From contig JAGTTR010000019.1 of the NCBI GenBank assembly GCA_018223385.1, forward strand, positions 1 through 64,000: a stretch of 64,000 nt of DNA, read 5' to 3'. The translations under genes were made by a program, and so were the position numbers. Numbering within the stretch: the stretch's first letter is position 1; every line of letters begins with the position of its first letter. The notes under the pieces are model-generated. The model searched no databases. It had not been told where the DNA came from and saw only the letters and a list, made by a program, of their open reading frames with translations. Shown in pieces: positions 54,169-61,938 of the stretch. The stretch comes from Oscillospiraceae bacterium Marseille-Q3528. Its GTDB lineage: Bacteria; Bacillota; Clostridia; Lachnospirales; Lachnospiraceae.

Positions 54169-55164
54169 AATGATCTCGGCAAAACCGTCATGATCGTTGT
54201 CGGCCATGGTCACATAGTCAGCAGCCTCTTTGACCGGTACCATGCTGTTGGCCATGGCAGCGCCGATGGCCGCTTCCCGGATCATGGACAGATCGTTCTC
54301 TGAATCTCCGGCAGCCACCGTGTTGGCCACGGGAATGTTCAGGTAATTGCACAGAAAATGCAGGGCATTTCCCTTGGATGTCCCGGCGGGAATGACCTCC
54401 AGATAGGTATTGCTGGAAAAAACAAACTGAATGCGGCCCTGGAACTTTGGCTCCACAGCGGCGCGGAAATCCTCCAGCTTCTGGTGATTGTGCAGGTCGA
54501 TGAGCAGCAGTTTGTTGGGTTCCTTGGAAAGCTCGTCTGTTCCGGCAATGATCTGGCAGGGGGTGTGGGTATGCTCAAAGTAGGAGCGCCCTTCCTCATC
54601 GTCCCGCAGGTAGAGCACATGGTTCTCCTCATAGGACTGGCAGTGGATGCCGGCTTTTTCCGCCGCATCGAAAACGGAAAGCACATCGTCCAGGGAAATG
54701 GTGCGGTTCATGAGAAAACGCTGTTCCCCGCAGTCATACACAACGGAGCCGTTGAAGCCGATGATATAGCTGCCGGGGCCATCCAGCTGGAGGTCCTGAG
54801 CCAGCGGCAGAATGGAAGCCATTGGCCGCCCTGTGGTGAGGACGATGATATGTCCGGCTTCCCGGGCCAGACGGATAGCTTCCCGGTTGGCAGGGGAAAT
54901 CTCCTTGTTGTTGTTCAGCAGCGTGCCGTCCAGATCGGTAAACAGGATCTTTGTAGGGCAGGCGAGATAGGCTGCCTTCTCCTTTTCCAGCAGCGCCTCC
55001 AGCGCCTCGTCACTCTGGCTGATCCACACATCCTCTTCTTCACCGTTCAGGCCAAGGTAAGCGGCCAGAGTGCACGTCTCATCGCTGAAATTCCAGCGGC
55101 TCGTATATCGGTCAATGTCCTCGAAGGGGATCTCTCCGAGGAAAAAACGTTCTTTAAAAGTCAT
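54148..55164 (-). CDS. Cof-type HAD phosphatase with N-terminal extension
   Basis: A 338-residue protein. Motif I is FTDLDGTLLNN (about residue 76), motif II LTTGRPMAS, the late lysine is in SKGNALHFL, and motif IV is AAGDSENDLSMI. A C2-type cap lies between them. About 70 residues precede the HAD domain (FKERFFLGEIPFEDIDRY), unusual for Cof proteins, and resemble a small helical module. The ATG at 55164 follows AAAAAGGAG. The sugar-phosphate or flavin-type substrate is unknown. Confidence 0.88.
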   Translation of the reverse strand: MTFKERFFLGEIPFEDIDRYTSRWNFSDETCTLAAYLGLNGEEEDVWISQSDEALEALLEKEKAAYLACPTKILFTDLDGTLLNNNKEISPANREAIRLAREAGHIIVLTTGRPMASILPLAQDLQLDGPGSYIIGFNGSVVYDCGEQRFLMNRTISLDDVLSVFDAAEKAGIHCQSYEENHVLYLRDDEEGRSYFEHTHTPCQIIAGTDELSKEPNKLLLIDLHNHQKLEDFRAAVEPKFQGRIQFVFSSNTYLEVIPAGTSKGNALHFLCNYLNIPVANTVAAGDSENDLSMIREAAIGAAMANSMVPVKEAADYVTMADNDHDGFAEIIKNCLLK

Positions 55165-55275
55165 AGGATTCTCCTTTTTCATTGCCTGCATACACAGGCC
55201 GTTCGTTCGATATTCACCGTTCGTCATTTATGCGAGCATAATGACTCACTTGCGTTCATATTATAGCATGTTTTC

Positions 55276-55304
55276 TTGACAAAAGGGAAGATATTTCGTA
55301 TACT
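55276..55304 (+). promoter_or_regulatory. fabH promoter
   Basis: TTGACA (55276-55281), 17-bp spacer, TATACT (55299-55304). Confidence 0.75.
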
Positions 55305-55348
55305 GACGATAGATACTTTGATAATCAAAATAAAAAGAGGAATCGAAA

Positions 55349-56314
55349 ATGGGATTGAAAATACTGGGAACGGGCAGCGCCCTTCCTTCCAATATGGTAA
55401 CCAATGAGCAGCTGACGAAGATGGTGGACACTTCGGACGAGTGGATCGCATCCCGGACAGGCATCCGGCAGCGGCATATTTCCACAGGGGAGACGACGAC
55501 GGAGCTTTGTGTGCGCGCGGCCAGGCGGGCGCTGGAAAATGCCGGGATGCAGGCGGAGGAGCTGGAGCTGATCGTGGTGGCGACGCTTTCCGGTGATCGG
55601 GCACTGCCTAACACCGGGTGCGAGGTGCAGCGGGAATTGAACGCTGTTCATGCGACTGCCTTTGAGATCAATGCGGCCTGCTCTGGTTTTCTGTTTGCGT
55701 TGAACACAGTTCAGGCGTATATGGCTGCGGGGCTGTACCGGAAGGCACTGGTCATCGGCGGGGAGGTGTTGTCCAAGCTGGTGGACTGGCAGGACCGGAA
55801 CACCTGTGTGCTGTTTGGGGACGGCGCCGGTGCCGCGGTGGTGGAGGCAGACCCGGCGCGGATGTATTATTTTGACCAGGGAAGTGACGGCAGCCGGGGA
55901 GAGGCGCTGTCCTGTCCGGGAAGACCGTTACGAAGTCCGTTTGTTGCGACAGATCACGGTTCTTCTCCCTACATTTTCATGGACGGCCAGGAGGTTTTCC
56001 GGTTCGCAGTAAAAAAAGTGCCGGAGACGGTGGCGCTGGTTTTACAGAAGGCCGGTCTGACGGCAGAAGACGTGGATCTTTTCCTGCTGCACCAGGCCAA
56101 CGAGCGCATTTTGCAGGCGGCGGCCAGAAGGATCGGGGCGCCGGTCAGCAAGTTTCCCATGAATATGCAAGCCTGCGGCAATACATCCGCAGCCAGCATT
56201 CCGATCCTGCTGGATGAGGCGAACCGCAAAGGACTGCTGAAACGGGGACAGACCGTCGTTCTGTCCGGTTTTGGCGCCGGGCTGACCTGGGGAACCGCTT
56301 TGTTTCAGTGGTGA
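55349..56314 (+). CDS. fabH: 3-oxoacyl-ACP synthase III
   Basis: A 321-residue condensing enzyme. The Cys-His-Asn triad is visible in NAACSGFLF (about residue 112), LLHQANERI (about 249) and QACGNTSAAS (about 279). It condenses acetyl-CoA with malonyl-ACP to start fatty acid synthesis. It stands alone; the rest of a fab cluster is absent, so it may be a second copy with a different primer specificity. AAAAAGAGGAA precedes the ATG. Confidence 0.94.
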   Translation: MGLKILGTGSALPSNMVTNEQLTKMVDTSDEWIASRTGIRQRHISTGETTTELCVRAARRALENAGMQAEELELIVVATLSGDRALPNTGCEVQRELNAVHATAFEINAACSGFLFALNTVQAYMAAGLYRKALVIGGEVLSKLVDWQDRNTCVLFGDGAGAAVVEADPARMYYFDQGSDGSRGEALSCPGRPLRSPFVATDHGSSPYIFMDGQEVFRFAVKKVPETVALVLQKAGLTAEDVDLFLLHQANERILQAAARRIGAPVSKFPMNMQACGNTSAASIPILLDEANRKGLLKRGQTVVLSGFGAGLTWGTALFQW

Positions 56315-56324
56315 TCCTATGAAT

Positions 56325-56383
56325 AAAAATCCCACATTCACAGACAATAGGAAGGACGATTGCGAAAGGAATGTGGGATTTTT
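56325..56383. terminator. Perfect 15-bp inverted repeat between fabH and spoVAF
   Basis: AAAAATCCCACATTC (56325-56339) and GAATGTGGGATTTTT (56369-56383). It is a terminator-like hairpin ending one base before the chosen spoVAF start codon. Confidence 0.75.
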
Positions 56384-56384
56384 T

Positions 56385-57839
56385 ATGGAAAAAAACAGAC
56401 CGGAAAAGATTTCGAAAAATCTGGAAGAGAATATGAAAATATGTGAGCAGATGCTTGCCATCAGCAAAAGTTTTGACCTGCTGGAACGGAAAATGACAGT
56501 GGGCGGTCGGGCGTGCTGCTTTTATTTTGTGGACGGGTTTACGAAGGATGAGGCCATGCTGAAAATCATGGATTCTCTGTATGGCATTGCAGAGGCGGAT
56601 ATGCCGGCCACCGCCAGGCAGCTGGTGGAAGACCATTTGCCCTATGTGGAGGTGGAGCTTCTTGCGCGGTATGAGGATCTGGGGAAAAATCTGTTTGCCG
56701 GCGTGCTCTGTCTGTTTGTGGACGGATATGACTGCTGCATTGCCATCGACTGTCGGACGTACCCGGCCAGGGGAGTGGAGGAGCCCCAGAAGGACAAGGT
56801 GCTGCGGGGCTCCCGGGATGGCTTTGTGGAGACGCTGATCTTTAATACGGCACTGATCCGCCGCCGGATCCGGGATGCAGATTTCCGGGTGGAGATTCAA
56901 AATGTGGGGCGGGCATCCAAGACCGATGTGGTACTGTGCTACATGGATGGGCGGGTGGATCAGCAGTTGCTGGGAGAGATCCGAAAGCGCCTGCAGACCG
57001 TGGATGTGGATGCGCTGACCATGAACCAGGAAAGCCTGGCGGAGTGCCTGTACAAACGGCGATGGTACAATCCGTTTCCAAAATTCAAGTACACCGAGCG
57101 GCCGGATACGGTGTCGGCCTGTATTCTGGAGGGAAATATTGTTGTTCTGGTGGACAATTCCCCGTCGGCCATGGTCATTCCCACATCCATTTTTGACATT
57201 GTGGAGGAGGCGGACGACTATTATTTTCCGCCTATTACGGGCACCTACCTGCGGCTGTCCCGTTTTCTCATTGCCATTGTGACGCTGATCATCACGCCGC
57301 TGTTTCTGCTGATGATGCAAAATCCGGAGGTGGTGCCGGACTGGCTGTCCTTTGTCATGGTAAAAGAGGAGATCCATGTGGGGCTGCTGTGGCAGTTTCT
57401 CATCCTGGAGCTGGCTGTGGACGGTCTGAAGCTGGCGGCACTGAACACGCCCTCTGTGCTGACAACGCCGCTGAGCATCATCGCGGCGCTGGTGCTGGGA
57501 GAATTTTCGGTGAAATCCGGCTGGTTCAATTCCGAGGTGTTGGTCTATATGGCCTTTGTGGCGCTGGCTAACTATACCCAGGCCAGTCTGGAACTGGGGT
57601 ATGCGCTGAAATTTATGCGGATCATGCTGCTGTTCACCACCCGGCTCTTCGATGTCTGGGGATTCGTGGGCGGCCTCATCGTGGTGATTTTATTTATCTG
57701 CTTCAACAAAACCGTGGCCGGGAAGAGCTATATTTATCCGCTGATCCCCTTTGATCCCAAGGAATGTGCACGACGTTTTCTGCGGGTGCGGGTGCCGCAC
57801 ACCTATGAGGAAAAGAAAGGAGAGGGTGGAGGAAAATAA
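56385..57839 (+). CDS. spoVAF: SpoVAF/GerA-type spore germination membrane protein
   Basis: About 484 residues. The N-terminal soluble GerA domain (residues 1-270) includes SKNLEENMKICEQML, similar to the SpoVAF start. About five transmembrane helices follow (residues about 290-455), with PPITGTYLRLSRFL before the first. GerA-family proteins act in the spore inner membrane in germination and calcium-dipicolinate release. It lacks neighbouring spoVA genes. The start is uncertain: the frame opens at ATG 56319, but a perfect inverted repeat lies between 56325 and 56383, and ATG 56385 has only a distant AAAGGA. The family start fits 56385. Confidence 0.85.
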   Translation: MEKNRPEKISKNLEENMKICEQMLAISKSFDLLERKMTVGGRACCFYFVDGFTKDEAMLKIMDSLYGIAEADMPATARQLVEDHLPYVEVELLARYEDLGKNLFAGVLCLFVDGYDCCIAIDCRTYPARGVEEPQKDKVLRGSRDGFVETLIFNTALIRRRIRDADFRVEIQNVGRASKTDVVLCYMDGRVDQQLLGEIRKRLQTVDVDALTMNQESLAECLYKRRWYNPFPKFKYTERPDTVSACILEGNIVVLVDNSPSAMVIPTSIFDIVEEADDYYFPPITGTYLRLSRFLIAIVTLIITPLFLLMMQNPEVVPDWLSFVMVKEEIHVGLLWQFLILELAVDGLKLAALNTPSVLTTPLSIIAALVLGEFSVKSGWFNSEVLVYMAFVALANYTQASLELGYALKFMRIMLLFTTRLFDVWGFVGGLIVVILFICFNKTVAGKSYIYPLIPFDPKECARRFLRVRVPHTYEEKKGEGGGK

Positions 57840-57904
57840 TGAACAAATAATGGGATGACTGTTTGAAAAACGGCAGACAAGAAGCGGAATATGCAGTTCA
57901 GTAT

Positions 57905-57933
57905 TTACTTGCAGGTGAAGGAAATGGTATAAT
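57905..57933 (+). promoter_or_regulatory. degV promoter
   Basis: TTACTT (57905-57910), 17-bp spacer, TATAAT (57928-57933). The 56-bp structured repeat copy B lies in the resulting leader. Confidence 0.65.
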
Positions 57934-57942
57934 GATACAGAT

Positions 57943-57998
57943 GAACGAACAGCCTGCGCAGCAGGCAATAAAGCGCGGTAGCGCGTGTTCGTGAGATG
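57943..57998. repeat. 56-bp structured repeat, copy B
   Basis: The outer arms GAACA and TGTTC enclose GCCTGC-GCA-GCAGGC and GCGC-GGTA-GCGC. It is about 80% identical to the copy at 5355-5410. It is probably transcribed in the degV leader. Confidence 0.75.
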
Positions 57999-58042
57999 AT
58001 GAAGAAGAATTTTCGGAATAAAAATAAAGGAGTACGCTGCAT

Positions 58043-58912
58043 ATGAGAGAATTCAAAATTTTAACGGATAATACCGCAGATCTGCCGGAAAGCTATATCC
58101 AGGCGCATGATCTGACGCTGGCCTGGCTGCCCTATCTGCTGGACGGAGAGACGTACACAAGAGAAAATACGCTGGATTACCCGACTTTTTATGCCAGGAT
58201 GCGTGCGGGCAGCATGCCCACCACCTCTCAGGTGAATCCGCAGCAGGCAAGAGAGGTACTGGAGGCAGTGCTCCGGCAGGGATACGATGTTCTGTACATC
58301 GCTTTTTCCTCCGGGTTAAGCGGCACCTACAACAGCGTGCGTATGGCGGTGGAGGAGTTGTCCGGGGAATATCCCGAGGCGACCATTGCGGTGGTGGATT
58401 CTCTCTGTGCATCCTTGGGCGAGGGACTGCTGGTGCACAAGGCTGTGCAGATGAAGGAGGCAGGCAAAAGCCTTGGGGAAATCCGGGAATGGCTGGAGGC
58501 CAACAAGCTGCACCTGTGCCATGTGTTTACCGTGGATGACCTGAATCATCTGTACCGCGGCGGCAGAGTATCCCGGACGGCGGCATTTTTAGGGACACTG
58601 GCCAACATCAAGCCCATGCTCCATGTGGATGATGAGGGACATCTCATCGCCCTGTCCAAAGTCAGAGGCCGGAAAAAATCCATTTCCAAGCTGGTGGATA
58701 TGATGGAGGAGCGGCTGGGAGACTGGAAGGACAAAAATGATATCATCTTTATCAGTCATGGGGACTGTATCGAGGATGCCAACCGGCTGAAAGAGCTGGT
58801 GGAAGAGCGTACCGGCATCCAGGCGTACCTCATTGATTATGTAGGGCCCACCATCGGCGCACATTCCGGCCCTGGTACCCTGGCATTGTTTTTTATGGGG
58901 GAGAAGCGATAA
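58043..58912 (+). CDS. DegV-family fatty-acid-binding protein
   Basis: A 289-residue DegV protein. Conserved elements are ILTDNTADLP (residues 6-15), PTTSQVNP (about 59), the FSSGLSGTYNS loop and GGRVSRTAA (about 173). Family members bind a fatty acid, and FakB relatives present it to a fatty-acid kinase. No FakA is nearby. AAAGGAG precedes the ATG. It is followed four bases later by an SGNH hydrolase gene. Confidence 0.93.
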   Translation: MREFKILTDNTADLPESYIQAHDLTLAWLPYLLDGETYTRENTLDYPTFYARMRAGSMPTTSQVNPQQAREVLEAVLRQGYDVLYIAFSSGLSGTYNSVRMAVEELSGEYPEATIAVVDSLCASLGEGLLVHKAVQMKEAGKSLGEIREWLEANKLHLCHVFTVDDLNHLYRGGRVSRTAAFLGTLANIKPMLHVDDEGHLIALSKVRGRKKSISKLVDMMEERLGDWKDKNDIIFISHGDCIEDANRLKELVEERTGIQAYLIDYVGPTIGAHSGPGTLALFFMGEKR

Positions 58913-58915
58913 TTT

Positions 58916-59563
58916 ATGGCAAAAAAACGCCTTCTTTTTATCGGGGACAGCATCACCGACTGCGGCCATCTGTGGGATTTTCATGAAAAAGCCCTGGGTG
59001 ACGGGTATGTGCGGCTCATCTCTGAATACATGGAGCGGCTGGATCCGGACTACGAGGTGATCAACTGCGGCTTCAACGGCTTTACCGCCGGAGATCTTTT
59101 GCATTACTGGCAGAAAAACGGCAAAGCACTGCGCCCGGATGTGGTGACAGTGCTTATTGGCGTGAATGACATTGCGGAATATTTTGACATGGATTACACC
59201 GGCGGCATGTGGCGGTTTTCCAACGATTACCAGCGGCTGCTGGCAGATATCCGCCGGGAGACGGAAGCAAAGCTGATCCTCATGGAGCCCTTCGTCTTCT
59301 TTCACCCGCCCTATCTGCAGCAGTGGCATGTGTATGTCCGGGAGGAGATACGTCTCATCCAGACCATGCAGAAAAAGTATGGGGCGGGCTATGTGCCCCT
59401 CTATGATGGCATGATGAAAGCCTGCCGGGAATTCGGGGAAAATGCCCTGACGGTGGACGGCATGCATCTGACCCGGAAGGGCAATGAGCTGCTGGCGGCG
59501 CTGTGGACGCAGTCCGTGGTGAAAAGAGAGGAAGATGGCCGGTGGCGCGTGATGGGCGTATAG
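58916..59563 (+). CDS. SGNH/GDSL hydrolase
   Basis: A 215-residue esterase-type protein with block I FIGDSITD (Ser11), block III IGVNDIAEYF (about residue 80) and block V DGMHLTRKG (Asp/His, about residue 182). No signal peptide. The substrate is unknown. It lies directly after degV, probably in the same transcript. Acyl-ester hydrolysis would fit a lipid-handling operon, but that is inference. Confidence 0.92.
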   Translation: MAKKRLLFIGDSITDCGHLWDFHEKALGDGYVRLISEYMERLDPDYEVINCGFNGFTAGDLLHYWQKNGKALRPDVVTVLIGVNDIAEYFDMDYTGGMWRFSNDYQRLLADIRRETEAKLILMEPFVFFHPPYLQQWHVYVREEIRLIQTMQKKYGAGYVPLYDGMMKACREFGENALTVDGMHLTRKGNELLAALWTQSVVKREEDGRWRVMGV

Positions 59564-59629
59564 AAGTATTTCCACGGCCAGAATGCTGCGGAGGTGCAGA
59601 ATGTTATTTGGAACGGAGAGGAATGCGGT

Positions 59630-60403
59630 ATGATATTTGAAACGTTTGGCAATAAACAAAATCCGGCGATCCTGTTTTTTCATGCCATGGGCGTTACCGG
59701 GGCGAGCAGCGAACCGGTGGTGCGGTATTTGCAGGATCGCTATTTCTGTATCCTTCCTACCTCTACGGTTTACTGTGCCGGACAGAAATACAGGGGCAAG
59801 ACCGATGAGGTGCGGCAGGTAGAGGTATTCCTGCGGGCGCAGGGCGTGGAACGTCTGGCGCTGGTCGTTGCCTCGTCCATCGGTGCAGCCCTTGCCGGTG
59901 CGTTTCGGGCGCAGCCGGGGTTATCCGGGGAGCATGTTTTTTTCGATGGCGGACAGTTGGCGCAGATCGGCAAAGGACCCCGCCGTATCATGATGCCCTT
60001 TTTGTACCTTGCCATCAAGAGCCTGTACTGGTCCAGGGGCGGTACCCTCAAAAAAATCCTCTGGTGTGAGGATGCGGCCATCAAGCCCTATTTCATTGCG
60101 GCAGGCAAAGCGCTGACCTATGGCAATCTGCGCCGTCAGTTATCAGACAGCCTGGAGGAGGGGGCTTTTCTCATGCTTCCGGAAGAACTGCAAAGACATA
60201 CCTATTTTGCATTTGGAAGCATTGAGGAGCATTTCAAGTATCGGGATGCCGTGATAAAGGCATATCCGTATGGCAATTTCCCGGTGTTCGAGGAACATCA
60301 GCATATGCAGTATCAGATCAGAGATCCGAAGGGATTTGCAGATATGCTGTGCTGTATCATAGAGGAGGATCGTTTGCCGGAGCTTCCGTTCATTAGAAAG
60401 TGA
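59630..60403 (+). CDS. Alpha/beta-hydrolase-fold protein
   Basis: A 257-residue protein. FFHAMGVTG (about residues 17-25) resembles the oxyanion strand of alpha/beta hydrolases. The nucleophile elbow reads ASSIGAALAG instead of GxSxG, and a late EHQHMQY may supply the His. The ATG at 59630 follows GGAGAGG. Function is unknown; the altered elbow leaves activity open. It may be cotranscribed with degV and the SGNH gene. Confidence 0.78.
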   Translation: MIFETFGNKQNPAILFFHAMGVTGASSEPVVRYLQDRYFCILPTSTVYCAGQKYRGKTDEVRQVEVFLRAQGVERLALVVASSIGAALAGAFRAQPGLSGEHVFFDGGQLAQIGKGPRRIMMPFLYLAIKSLYWSRGGTLKKILWCEDAAIKPYFIAAGKALTYGNLRRQLSDSLEEGAFLMLPEELQRHTYFAFGSIEEHFKYRDAVIKAYPYGNFPVFEEHQHMQYQIRDPKGFADMLCCIIEEDRLPELPFIRK

Positions 60404-60428
60404 GAAATGGATATTTTATAAAATAAAG

Positions 60429-60472
60429 AAAACCCCGGAAATACGGCCCATTCCGTATCCTTCGGGATTTTC
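60429..60472. terminator. Bidirectional terminator by tRNA-Val
   Basis: The hairpin AACCCCGGAAATACGG pairs with CCGTATCCTTCGGGATT, with A/T runs on both sides. Confidence 0.75.
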
Positions 60473-60479
60473 GTGATAG

Positions 60480-60553
60480 TGGAAGTAATGGGGCTCGAAC
60501 CCATGACCTCTCGCGTGTGAGGCGAACGCTCATCCCAGCTGAGCTATACTTCC
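60480..60553 (-). tRNA. tRNA-Val (CAC)
   Basis: 74 nt on the minus strand. The acceptor GGAAGTA pairs with TACTTCC, the anticodon loop is CTCACAC (anticodon CAC), and the T arm contains GGTTCGAGCCCC. CCA is not encoded. Confidence 0.94.
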
Positions 60554-60616
60554 ATTTCTTTTCATATTGTATACCTTTTTTGAAAAAAATCAATACCTGA
60601 CTGAAAAAATATTGCC

Positions 60617-60666
60617 AGAAAAAACGGCAGCCGGAAAACGCCGTGGACGGTTTCCAGCTGCCGCTT
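60617..60666 (-). terminator. cotJ operon terminator
   Basis: On the minus strand, GCGGCAGCTGGAAAC pairs with GTTTTCCGGCTGCCG, followed by a T-run, directly after the cotJC 3' segment. Confidence 0.8.
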
Positions 60667-60677
60667 TGCTGTGCAGG

Positions 60678-60836
60678 CTATCGGGCATTTCTGCCACAGG
60701 GATTGTCGCAGGGGCTGCCAGCATGATTTCCGCCTCTGTTTGCGGCGGAGGAGATGGAGCAGTCGAAGGACGGATTGAAGGCATAGAAGTTCCGGGCGTT
60801 CAGATCATCCTGGAGCATCCGAAGCGCTTCCCCGAA
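60678..60836 (-). CDS. cotJC: cotJC, 3' segment (separated from its 5' part)
   Basis: Without the upstream part this frame has no start. From the core it reads FGEALRMLQDDLNARNFYAF, then NPSFDCSISS, and ends CDNPCGRNAR at TAG 60678-60680. The AR-NFYAFNPSFD ending is the C-terminus expected for clostridial CotJC, a manganese-catalase-like coat protein. The matching 5' part lies at 62772-63296. The two share the 9-bp core TTCGGGGAA (FGE codons) in the same frame, so excision of the intervening DNA restores a 224-residue protein. Confidence 0.85.
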   Translation of the reverse strand, partial: FGEALRMLQDDLNARNFYAFNPSFDCSISSAANRGGNHAGSPCDNPCGRNAR

Positions 60837-61818
60837 CCGGGCAGGATGGTGTATCAGGGAAACAGCAAGAGGTTAATGGCTGGCAGGGAGACCGTGGATT
60901 CTGGCAGGCCAGCCAGAGATCGGCGGGGACAATCCCTTCATGTGGGGCAAGAACCAGGAAACCTTTCCTGGCGTTTTTCTGCCCGGGGGCGAGGGCAGAG
61001 GCGGAGGAACGCGCTTCCTGTTTTTCCCGGTAGAAGTAGCAGCCGTTGGTGCCGATGAAGTCCTCCGGCGGATTGCAGATAACGGCACCTCGCTTCTGGA
61101 AAAAGTGACGGACAGACGGATCAGCTTTCACGTAAATGGGGTTGCGCAGCAGCTCGCTGAGGCGGGCGGTGTTCCAGGGACGTCCCCGGTGTTTGGCGAT
61201 GTGATGATTTTCCAGATAGTGAACGACGTCAGCTAGGGAGCGGTCGGGATCTGCGTACAGGCGATAGACCAGCAGGATCTGCTGTGCCTCTTCGGGGACG
61301 GGCACGTAGCAGGAGGTATGGATGCCCTGAAGCACCGTGTCGGCCAGCTGAAAACCGTAGGGGATCCGGCCGCCCATGTACAGACCCAGGCGGCAGCGGG
61401 CATAATAGGCGTCGGACACCCGTTTCTGGATGGTTTCCCGTTCCAGCTGGGCAAACACGATGCAGATGTGGAGCATGGCCCGGCCGATGGGGGTGGAGGT
61501 ATCGAATTTTTCCGTGGAGGAGACGAATTCCACATGAAAGGTCTGAAACTGTTCCATCATGTTGGCAAAATCGAGAATGGAGCGGCTGATCCGATCCAGT
61601 TTGTAGACGATGACCCGGCGGATTTTTCCGGCCTGCACATCGTTCATCATCTGTGTAAATCCCGGCCGGTGGGTGTCTTTTCCGGAAAAACCCCGGTCGG
61701 TGTATGTAAGAAAGGGCGCTCCGTGGGTTTCGTACTGGCAGTAGGCCAGCTGGCTTTCCACGGAAATGCTGTCCTGTTTTTCTATGGACTGGCGGGCGTA
61801 CAACGCATCATATAACAT
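60805..61818 (-). CDS. Serine recombinase of the cotJC-intervening element
   Basis: A 337-residue recombinase. The resolvase domain has the catalytic Ser in YARQSIEKQDSIS (about residue 11), and also RVIVYKLDRISRS (about 62) and AMLHICIVFAQLERETIQKR. The recombinase domain follows (WNTARLSELLRNPIY, about 225). It ends after WLACQNPR, so the zinc ribbon and coiled coil of long family members are missing. Its last codons run past the core into cotJC DNA. ATG 61818 is used; TTG 61824 has a better-spaced AAAGGCGG. It is transcribed in the same direction as cotJ. A role in excising the element is inferred. Confidence 0.85.
   Translation of the reverse strand: MLYDALYARQSIEKQDSISVESQLAYCQYETHGAPFLTYTDRGFSGKDTHRPGFTQMMNDVQAGKIRRVIVYKLDRISRSILDFANMMEQFQTFHVEFVSSTEKFDTSTPIGRAMLHICIVFAQLERETIQKRVSDAYYARCRLGLYMGGRIPYGFQLADTVLQGIHTSCYVPVPEEAQQILLVYRLYADPDRSLADVVHYLENHHIAKHRGRPWNTARLSELLRNPIYVKADPSVRHFFQKRGAVICNPPEDFIGTNGCYFYREKQEARSSASALAPGQKNARKGFLVLAPHEGIVPADLWLACQNPRSPCQPLTSCCFPDTPSCPVRGSASDAPG
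60828..60836. repeat. Left recombination core
   Basis: TTCCCCGAA on the plus strand (TTCGGGGAA in the cotJC sense), flanked on the chromosomal side by GCG and on the element side by CCGGG. A direct repeat lies at 62772-62780. Confidence 0.8.
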
Positions 61819-61852
61819 GGGCAAGGGAAGCCGCCTTTCAATGTTTTCTCTA

Positions 61853-61883
61853 TACCATATGCGGACGGTCTGATAAAAAATGC
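61853..61883 (-). promoter_or_regulatory. Possible sporulation-sigma promoter of the recombinase
   Basis: On the minus strand, GCATTTTTT (61883-61875) then CATATGGTA (61861-61853), 13 bp apart. The second box fits the CATANNNTA pattern used by mother-cell sigma factors. Tentative. Confidence 0.35.
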
Positions 61884-61885
61884 GG

Positions 61886-61914
61886 TTGAGGGAAGTGCGA
61901 TGGCAGAGTATAAT
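61886..61914 (+). promoter_or_regulatory. Vegetative promoter of the MBL-fold gene
   Basis: TTGAGG (61886-61891), 17-bp spacer, TATAAT (61909-61914). Confidence 0.7.
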
Positions 61915-61938
61915 AGCTGGAGAATATGCGGAGAAAGG

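Noticed and set aside
60480..60553. tRNA-Val as the attachment site of the element.
   Set aside because: The core lies in cotJC, more than 270 bases away, and the tRNA 3' end is not duplicated.
60567..61058. Plus-strand frame spanning the left end of the element.
   Set aside because: Gly/Arg-rich shadow of the recombinase and cotJC 3' segment; crosses the recombination core and has no ribosome site.
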